9,114 nucleotides of DNA from Chlamydiota bacterium (GTDB lineage: Bacteria > Chlamydiota > Chlamydiia > Chlamydiales > Rhabdochlamydiaceae): contig JAAKFC010000047.1 in assembly GCA_011065225.1 (NCBI GenBank), positions 1-9,114 of the forward strand, in the 5' to 3' direction. The position numbers and the translations under genes are program-made. How positions within the stretch are numbered: the stretch's first letter is position 1; every line of letters starts with the position of its first letter. Of this stretch, positions 1 to 5,605 are shown in pieces. The notes beneath the pieces were generated by a model that did not search any database, was not told the DNA's origin, and saw only the letters and a list, made by a program, of their open reading frames with translations.

Positions 1-437
1 GTGGGGCCTTTGGCGCAAAGTTTTTCAAATTTTTTGAGACTGTGGACAATTTGCTCAAGGCATTCCTCTGAAGTGCTGGTAGTAGCAGCGCCGGGATGAA
101 AATTGAGAAAATCGATTTTTAGTTTATGGCATCTTTCAATTTCTGCTCGAAAAGTATCTAAACTTTTTTGAAGGAGTTCTTTTTTGGGAGAGCCGAGGTT
201 AATGAGATAGCTGTCATGACTCATGATTTTTTTAAGACCAGTCTCTTTGCGGGTCTCTTCCCAGAGATCAACTATCTCAGGTGTGATTTCTCGTCCTTTC
301 CACTGCTTTTGATTGCTGGTAAAGAGCTGAATCGTGGTGGCACCAATTTCTTGTCCCTGCAATAGGGCATTGTGCACACCTCCAGCAGTAGAGGTATGAG
401 CGCCTATGAGGAGTTTTTCCGGAGGAGTTTTTGCCAT
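1..437 (-). CDS. nfo: Endonuclease IV (AP endonuclease), N-terminal part, truncated by window edge
   Basis: Endonuclease IV cuts the DNA backbone 5' of abasic sites in base excision repair, using a three-metal zinc centre in a TIM-barrel fold. Translating the minus strand from the ATG at 437 gives 145 residues open to the window edge, about half of the usual ~280-300. Family motifs are clear: IGAHTSTAGGVHNAL (residues 11-25), the QLFTSNQKQW stretch (37-46), SHDSYLINLGSP (73-84) and NFHPGA (112-117). His74 and His114 match the zinc-binding His69 and His109 of the E. coli enzyme. The remaining ligands lie beyond the edge. The start is preceded by a purine-rich AGGGAAG about 5 bases upstream and by a strong promoter. 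The gene is divergent from lepB across 65 bases. Identity is firm; only completeness is unknown. Confidence 0.95.
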   Translation of the reverse strand, partial: MAKTPPEKLLIGAHTSTAGGVHNALLQGQEIGATTIQLFTSNQKQWKGREITPEIVDLWEETRKETGLKKIMSHDSYLINLGSPKKELLQKSLDTFRAEIERCHKLKIDFLNFHPGAATTSTSEECLEQIVHSLKKFEKLCAKGP

Positions 438-460
438 TTATTCTTCCCTAAAACTGATAA

Positions 461-489
461 ATTATAGAGAATGGTTGAGATCATTTCAA
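461..489 (-). promoter_or_regulatory. Near-consensus sigma70/sigma66-type promoter for nfo
   Basis: On the minus strand, TTGAAA (489-484) is followed by exactly 17 bases and then TATAAT (466-461). This is 5/6 at the -35 and 6/6 at the -10. Initiation is expected near base 454, giving a leader of about 17 bases that carries AGGGAAG before the nfo ATG at 437. The -35 box ends only 13 bases before the divergent lepB start, so the lepB promoter must overlap this site or lie inside nfo. I see only weak candidates for it, such as TTGCCA at 431-436 with GATAAA at 456-461, a spacing of 19. Confidence 0.75.
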
Positions 490-502
490 TAGATGCAGGT
501 AT

Positions 503-2386
503 ATGAAGTCCTATACACTTCGCAAATCGAAAAAAAATCTTATTGCTGTCTATCAGCTTTGGAGGCGAAAGAAGAAGCGCCTCCTCCCGGCTCAGATAAG
601 CGAAATCCAAAGTGATTTGCGTACTCTTCAAGAGGAAATTGGTAAGAAAAATCGGGATGGGGCCAACTATATGGCCCATAAATGTATCGATTATGGCACG
701 GGAATTTTGAAGAAAAGTGGATTTGAACAGGTCCGTGATTTTATTTTCGCATTACTATTTGCGCTCGTTTTTGCTTTTCTCATCCGGCAGATGTGGTTTG
801 AGTTGTATGAGATCCCTACGGGGTCTATGCGTCCTACCTTGAAGGAAAAAGATCGCTTGATCGTTTCTAAAACGGATTTTGGAATCAATATTCCCTTTAC
901 GACGAAGCATTTCTATTTTGATCCCTCTCATGTGTTGCGCTCTGGAATCTTTGTATTTACGGTTGAAAACATGGATGTCCAAGATCCCGATACGCTCTAT
1001 TTTTGGATCTTTCCGGGGAAGAAACAGTTCGTCAAGCGGATGATGGGAAGGCCTGGGGATACCATCTATTTTTATGGAGGCCTTCTCTATGCGATCGATA
1101 GCAATGGTAAGGACATTTCTGATCAGTATCAATTGAAGGATCTTGCAAAAATTGATCATGTCCCTTTCATACATTTTGATGGGGATGTGGCCGTTGGCGA
1201 GCCATTTCGCTCATCAGCTGGCAATGCCTATCGAATGGCTGTGATCCATCAGATGAACGAACCTGTTGCAAGACTCACTGCTGTGGGCAATAATCGCTTT
1301 GAAGGTGAAATGCTTTCTCTTCCTCAAATCCATAATCGCAATGTTCCACCAGTAAAAAATTATAGTGATTTATGGGGCATTGGAAACTATGCAATAGCAA
1401 GGATTGTACCTAAGGAAGAGATACGCAGCTTTGCTGATCGCAATGGAATTGCGCTTGAAGAGGGAAAATATTATTTAGAACTTAAGCATCATCCCGACCT
1501 CAAACATCTTGAGCTGGCCAGGGATTTTAGGGGAAGGATCCGCCCGCAATTCATTTTGAACACATCGATTATTCCACTTGATGAAACCCATCTGAAGGCG
1601 CTTTTTGAGAATATCTATACGGGTCGCTTTGTCGTGAAAAATGGCTATGCAATGCGCTATCAACTTGGCGGACAGAAAACCACGGCAACGCATTATCTCA
1701 CCCGATTTGATGGTGTGCCAGATGGAACCTATGAGTTTTATTATGGCAAGGGATATGAAATCAAATGGGGAGGTATTACCAAAGAGCTCCCTCCAAATCA
1801 TCCTCTAATGAGATATAGCATTGATTGGGCAAGAAAATTGTTCAACTATGGAATCGATTTTGATCGGCGTCTTGCTTTTGGTCCTCATTTTGAGACAAGT
1901 CGCTATGCGTATTTCCGCGATGGAGATCTCTATTTAATGGGAGCGCCCATTTTCAAAAAGGGTGATCCAGTCTTAGAAGCATTTGGTGCAAAGGAAAAAG
2001 AGAGACAAAATAGTGCGAATCCCCAAAACCCTTATCAGGCTTTCATAGACAGTGGTCCTCCTCTTGATAAAGATGGACAACTCGATGTGGAGAAGATTCG
2101 GATGTTTGGTCTGCTCATTCCCCCGAAATCCTATCTTGCTCTTGGAGACAATTATGCAATGAGTGGGGATAGTCGCGTTTTTGGATTTGTACCGCAGGGA
2201 AACTTGCGCGGTGGGCCCTCCTTTATTTTCTGGCCTCCAGGGCATCGCTTTGGCATTCCCAACCAGCCTTCCTATCCTTGGCTTACATTTTCGAATGTGT
2301 TTATTTGGGTCATTGCGTTTATTTGTTTTGGGATTTGGTATGTGATCCATAGACGCCATCACACGCTTCCGCTAAAAGATCTATGA
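503..2386 (+). CDS. lepB: Signal peptidase I, long chlamydial form
   Basis: This inner-membrane serine protease with a Ser/Lys dyad removes signal peptides from exported preproteins. After a basic, helical N-terminus (1-75) comes one membrane segment (about 78-97), then the catalytic box PTGSMRPT with Ser108, the DRLIVSK strand (117-123), the box KRMMGRPGD with general-base Lys178 (178-186), and the C-terminal box GDNYAMSGDSRVFG (548-561). A second hydrophobic segment (about 597-614) and a basic tail (HRRHH) close the protein. About 355 residues separate the Lys box from the last box, against roughly 120 in E. coli LepB (324 residues in all). The 627-residue length matches chlamydial LepB as I recall it. 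The start at ATG 503 follows a weak AGG and an in-frame stop at 476-478. The gene overlaps murJ by ATGA. In the last box the usual GDNRDNS-type stretch is replaced by GDNYAMS, but the SGDSR core is kept. Confidence 0.95.
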   Translation: MKSYTLRKSKKNLIAVYQLWRRKKKRLLPAQISEIQSDLRTLQEEIGKKNRDGANYMAHKCIDYGTGILKKSGFEQVRDFIFALLFALVFAFLIRQMWFELYEIPTGSMRPTLKEKDRLIVSKTDFGINIPFTTKHFYFDPSHVLRSGIFVFTVENMDVQDPDTLYFWIFPGKKQFVKRMMGRPGDTIYFYGGLLYAIDSNGKDISDQYQLKDLAKIDHVPFIHFDGDVAVGEPFRSSAGNAYRMAVIHQMNEPVARLTAVGNNRFEGEMLSLPQIHNRNVPPVKNYSDLWGIGNYAIARIVPKEEIRSFADRNGIALEEGKYYLELKHHPDLKHLELARDFRGRIRPQFILNTSIIPLDETHLKALFENIYTGRFVVKNGYAMRYQLGGQKTTATHYLTRFDGVPDGTYEFYYGKGYEIKWGGITKELPPNHPLMRYSIDWARKLFNYGIDFDRRLAFGPHFETSRYAYFRDGDLYLMGAPIFKKGDPVLEAFGAKEKERQNSANPQNPYQAFIDSGPPLDKDGQLDVEKIRMFGLLIPPKSYLALGDNYAMSGDSRVFGFVPQGNLRGGPSFIFWPPGHRFGIPNQPSYPWLTFSNVFIWVIAFICFGIWYVIHRRHHTLPLKDL

Positions 2387-3957
2387 AAAACGTAGATACC
2401 CCCCAATTTGTGTCACGCTCGGCGCTGCGTTTTTTTTCGGGCACAGCTTTGAGCAAGATCTCAGGAATGCTTAGGGATATAGCGATGGCTTTTTATTTTG
2501 GGACATCGCTCTCACTTGCTGCATTTTTGCTTTCTTTTCGGTTTGTCTATCTCGCTCGTCGTCTCTTTGGTGAAAGTCTTCTTCATCAGGGATTCATTCC
2601 TCACTTCGAGGAAAAGCGAGCCCATGATCCCCGAAGAGCAGCCCTTTTTTTTCGGGATCTCTTTTGGAGCATGGTGGTTTTTCTTGCAGGGCTTGTCTTC
2701 ATTGGAGAAATTGTCCTTTCACTCTTCGAAGGAGAGGCATTTCGCCTCGCGAGATTTATGCTTCCTGGGGTCTTTTTCATTTGCCTCTTTGGCTTTTGCA
2801 CAGGGCTTTTGCAGTCGGAAAAAAGTTTCTTTGTCCCTTCTGTTGCCCCCGTTAGTAGCAATATTGTTTGGATCTTAGGGATTCTTCTCTTCAAAAATCT
2901 GTCGACCTCACAAGCTGTCTCATGTGTTGCGATCACACTCTCTTTTGCCTTTTTCTTGCAGTGGGCAATGACCATTCCCAAAATGTGGGCTTTTCTAAAA
3001 GCTCATCTCTCGTTTAGAGAAATGATGCGAGGCTCTCTTTTTTCACATGAGATACGCATTCTGCTCCGGCCGCTGATGCTGGGAATGATTGGGGTCGCAT
3101 CGGTGCAGATCAATAGTGCTTTGGATGGGATTTTTGGGCATTTTGCCTCTCCCGGGGGACCCGCTTATCTGTGGTATGCCATCCGGATCCAGCAATTGCC
3201 TTTGGCTCTTTTTGGAATTGCTCTTTCTTCTGCACTTCTGCCCTCACTTTCTCGGGCAGTTGAGAGAAGGGAGATGACACAGTTTTTTTCCCTCATTGCA
3301 TTTGCGAGGAAGCGGGCTTTTACTCTCATCTTTCCTTGTGTGATCGGGATTTTGGTTCTAGGGCTCGCCAGTGTGAATCTTCTCTTCGGAAGAGGGGATT
3401 TTAGCCAGGCGGCCACAGGGCAAACGACTCTTTGTTTATGGTCTTATGGATTGGGTCTTTTGCCCATGGTCCTTGTTCAAATCTATGCCCCGGCCTTTTA
3501 TGCCAAAAAAGACTATAAAACGCCTATGCTGGGATTTGTTTATTCGACAGGGATAAATATCACGTTGAATGTTCTTTTTGTCTTCTATTTCAAAATGGGA
3601 GCAGCAAGCATTGCACTTGCAACAAGCATTGCTGCGATATATAATTTCTTCTATCTTTCTCAAAAACTCAAAAGACCCAAAGAAAGTTGGTCTTCTTCTC
3701 TTCGCGTTGCTATTTGCTGTTTTTTCTCAGGGGTGATTGTGATGGCTTTTGGTTACTTTGCTTTAGGAGATTTGTCAATCCAGCTGGATCATGCAAATTT
3801 GCTCTTTCCAAGAGAATTTGCGCAGCAGGCCCTACACTTTTTCTCCCAGATGGCACTTTATTTTGTCCTATTTTTCTCTCTGTGCAAACTCTTTCAAGTT
3901 AGAGATATTCTTGATCTTTACTCATCTAGGGTAGCCCAGCGGAAATCGACCTCGTAG
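2383..3957 (+). CDS. murJ: Lipid II flippase MurJ (MviN family)
   Basis: MurJ moves lipid-linked peptidoglycan precursor (lipid II) across the inner membrane. The 524-residue product is hydrophobic throughout with the many-helix (about 14) MATE/MVF-like pattern and a length close to E. coli MurJ. Diagnostic segments are SGMLRD (27-32), LARRLFGESLLHQGFIPHF (57-75) and the helix-8 region YAIRIQQLP...LLPSLS (265-290). By alignment, Arg31, Arg59 and Arg268 correspond to E. coli Arg24, Arg52 and Arg270. Arg18 becomes Lys25, and the position of Asp39 is Ala46. The start codon overlaps the lepB stop (ATGA) and has no good ribosome-binding site, which suggests translational coupling. The 3' end overlaps the convergent oppA by 40 bases, so the last 13 residues are antisense to the OppA C-terminus. 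Chlamydiae use MurJ for their reduced division-linked peptidoglycan. Confidence 0.93.
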   Translation: MKNVDTPQFVSRSALRFFSGTALSKISGMLRDIAMAFYFGTSLSLAAFLLSFRFVYLARRLFGESLLHQGFIPHFEEKRAHDPRRAALFFRDLFWSMVVFLAGLVFIGEIVLSLFEGEAFRLARFMLPGVFFICLFGFCTGLLQSEKSFFVPSVAPVSSNIVWILGILLFKNLSTSQAVSCVAITLSFAFFLQWAMTIPKMWAFLKAHLSFREMMRGSLFSHEIRILLRPLMLGMIGVASVQINSALDGIFGHFASPGGPAYLWYAIRIQQLPLALFGIALSSALLPSLSRAVERREMTQFFSLIAFARKRAFTLIFPCVIGILVLGLASVNLLFGRGDFSQAATGQTTLCLWSYGLGLLPMVLVQIYAPAFYAKKDYKTPMLGFVYSTGINITLNVLFVFYFKMGAASIALATSIAAIYNFFYLSQKLKRPKESWSSSLRVAICCFFSGVIVMAFGYFALGDLSIQLDHANLLFPREFAQQALHFFSQMALYFVLFFSLCKLFQVRDILDLYSSRVAQRKSTS

Positions 3958-5519
3958 AGCTCTGATATGTAGACATTCTTGAGTTTATCGCTTTTGGCAT
4001 AAGCAATTGTAGTGAAATAAAGGGGAATTACGGGCATTTCTTCCATGAGAAGTGCTTCGGCCTTATTAAAGAAATTTTTTCGGTGGACAGGGTCGGCTTG
4101 TTTTTCTGCCTGGCTAATCAAATCGCTATATTCTTTATTGCTCCAACGAGACATATTCACTCCATTATCTTTTTCTCGGAAGGTTTGCATGATGTAAATC
4201 GGATCTCGCAACCACGATTGCCATTGCATGCCCCCAATTTGAAAATTTCCTTTTTGGAGTTTTTCATAATGGAATTTCCATTCTTGCTGTTCCATCTTGA
4301 TATCTAAGTCAAATACTTGATTCCACTGCTCTTGCAACGCTTGAGCTATCCGCATGTGCACAGTTGCTACATTATAATTGATCGTAATTTTCGGGAGATC
4401 TTCTTTCTGGATACCCATTTCATCAAGGGCCTCTTGGAATAAAGCAATAGCGCGCTCTTGATTATTATCCTGAAAAAAGGGGGTATCTTGACTAGCCAGC
4501 TTTTGGGGCAAAACACCGAGCGCAGGAGTTTCTTCCCCTTTGAGGAGATGATCAATGATCAGCTGGCGATTGATTGCATAGGCAAAGGCTTGTCGCATTT
4601 TCTTATTATTAAATGGGAAAGACTCTGTATTGAGGAAGAACCAATAGAGTCCCAATGTTTGGAAAAATTGGATTTTATCTTTACTTCGCAGGTTTTCAAT
4701 TGCATCAAGGGGGACCCTGGAAAGTGGCTTCCCAAGCCATTCCAGTTGATTTTTCTCAAAGAGATTTAACTGAGTGCTAGCATCTTTGATAATGGCAATG
4801 TGGATCCCGGGTAATTGAACGCTTGCTGCATCCCAATATTTGGGATTTTTTTTGACGACAATTTCATTTTCTACATGATGATGCTCAAGAGAAAACGGTC
4901 CATTGCAAACAAAAGCCTCTCCCTCTCGGTTAATCCAATTGGGATTTTCCTGATCGATACGGGCATTGACAGGGAAGTAGGAAGAAGTTGCTGTCACTTC
5001 AAGAAAATAAGGTGCAGGATGAGAGAGTTGAACCTCTAAGGTCTTTTCGTCAATGACTCGTATTCCCACAGAATCAATCGATTGATTCCCTTTTAAGATC
5101 CGACGTGCATTTTTAATTGGATAGAAATTTTGTACACCTAAGCTATATCCTCCTTTGGGATCGATCACTTTTTTCCAGGTATATTCAAAATCATAGGCCG
5201 TAATTACATCGCCATTGGACCATACAGAAGGACGAAGATGAAAGGTATAAGTCAAGTGGTCTTCAGAGATTTCATAGCTTTCTGCAATTGCGGTTTCTAC
5301 TTGCCCACCCTGACCAATTCGCATGAGCCCTTCGAAGAGCATTTTTGTTCCAAATGCTGAGGGGTAGTCGATTCCTATACGTGGATCTAGTGAACGAACA
5401 TCGCCGTGGAAGCTGATACGTAAATATTTGGGATTTTGTGTCGAGACATGGGTGCTTTCTCTCTTTTGACAGCTGGCTAGAAAAATACAAAAGACAAGGA
5501 AAAACCTTAAAATATGCAT
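3918..5519 (-). CDS. oppA: OppA-like peptide-binding lipoprotein (SBP family 5)
   Basis: This is an extracytoplasmic substrate-binding protein of an oligopeptide ABC importer. The 533-residue product begins with a lipoprotein signal peptide: a short basic/hydrophobic stretch and lipobox LASC, with Cys17 as the lipidated residue. The SBP_bac_5 domain covers about 32-533. It includes LDPRIG (44-49), the family signature AESYEIS...YTFHLRP...W (79-100) followed by AYDFEYTWKK (108-117), VCNGPFSLE (204-212), KNPKYWD (224-230), KMRQAFAYAINR (307-318) and the C-terminal VDFRWATL (524-531). At the position of the Asp that anchors the peptide amino group in Salmonella OppA (Asp419), my alignment gives Trp436 in QWQSWLRDP. 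No permease or ATPase genes are nearby, so the partner transporter is elsewhere. No Shine-Dalgarno sequence is visible before the ATG. A TATTAT -10-like box lies at 5540-5535 without a convincing -35. Peptide specificity is not determined; murein peptides are possible. Confidence 0.92.
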   Translation of the reverse strand: MHILRFFLVFCIFLASCQKRESTHVSTQNPKYLRISFHGDVRSLDPRIGIDYPSAFGTKMLFEGLMRIGQGGQVETAIAESYEISEDHLTYTFHLRPSVWSNGDVITAYDFEYTWKKVIDPKGGYSLGVQNFYPIKNARRILKGNQSIDSVGIRVIDEKTLEVQLSHPAPYFLEVTATSSYFPVNARIDQENPNWINREGEAFVCNGPFSLEHHHVENEIVVKKNPKYWDAASVQLPGIHIAIIKDASTQLNLFEKNQLEWLGKPLSRVPLDAIENLRSKDKIQFFQTLGLYWFFLNTESFPFNNKKMRQAFAYAINRQLIIDHLLKGEETPALGVLPQKLASQDTPFFQDNNQERAIALFQEALDEMGIQKEDLPKITINYNVATVHMRIAQALQEQWNQVFDLDIKMEQQEWKFHYEKLQKGNFQIGGMQWQSWLRDPIYIMQTFREKDNGVNMSRWSNKEYSDLISQAEKQADPVHRKNFFNKAEALLMEEMPVIPLYFTTIAYAKSDKLKNVYISELYEVDFRWATLDE

Positions 5520-5534
5520 AATTTTGATTTTTTG

Positions 5535-5540
5535 ATAATA
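5535..5540 (-). promoter_or_regulatory. Possible -10 box for oppA
   Basis: On the minus strand TATTAT lies 15 bases before the oppA ATG, which would leave a very short leader of about 8-9 bases. No recognisable -35 hexamer sits 16-18 bases further upstream; that region is the A/T palindrome at 5550-5565. The site is weak evidence for a promoter that would depend on an activator or on A-tract structure. Confidence 0.3.
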
Positions 5541-5549
5541 AGTATGAAA

Positions 5550-5565
5550 AAAAAATGCATTTTTT
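5550..5565. repeat. Perfect 16-bp palindrome in the divergent oppA/fusion-gene spacer
   Basis: Six A, then TGCA, then six T form an uninterrupted palindrome inside a longer A tract (5547-5555). It lies between two divergent genes and covers the place where a -35 box for oppA would be expected, so it could be an operator or a bent A-tract element. Low-complexity A and T runs make chance palindromes fairly likely here. Confidence 0.45.
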
Positions 5566-5567
5566 CC

Positions 5568-5582
5568 TAGAAAAAATTTCTA
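5568..5582. repeat. Inverted repeat TAGAAA-AAA-TTTCTA in the divergent spacer
   Basis: Two perfect 6-base arms are separated by 3 bases. The repeat begins two bases after the end of the 5550-5565 palindrome and ends 23 bases before the start of the downstream plus-strand gene. Its length and spacing suit a dimeric repressor half-site pair, but nothing in the sequence names the binding protein. It has no T run and only short arms, so it is not a credible terminator. Confidence 0.4.
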
Positions 5583-5605
5583 CTGTGCACTAAATTCAAT
5601 CTTCT

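Noticed and set aside
168..365. 65-codon plus-strand open frame
   Set aside because: It lies wholly antisense to nfo, whose zinc-ligand motifs are intact on the minus strand; the frame has no recognisable protein character.
755..1174. 139-codon minus-strand open frame inside lepB
   Set aside because: It overlaps the catalytic core of signal peptidase I on the other strand and shows no family motif; treated as a shadow. The same applies to the minus-strand frames at 1475-1801 and 1973-2362.
5568..5582. Rho-independent terminator
   Set aside because: The arms are only six A/T-rich bases, there is no following T run on the plus strand, and it lies between divergent gene starts, where no transcript should end.
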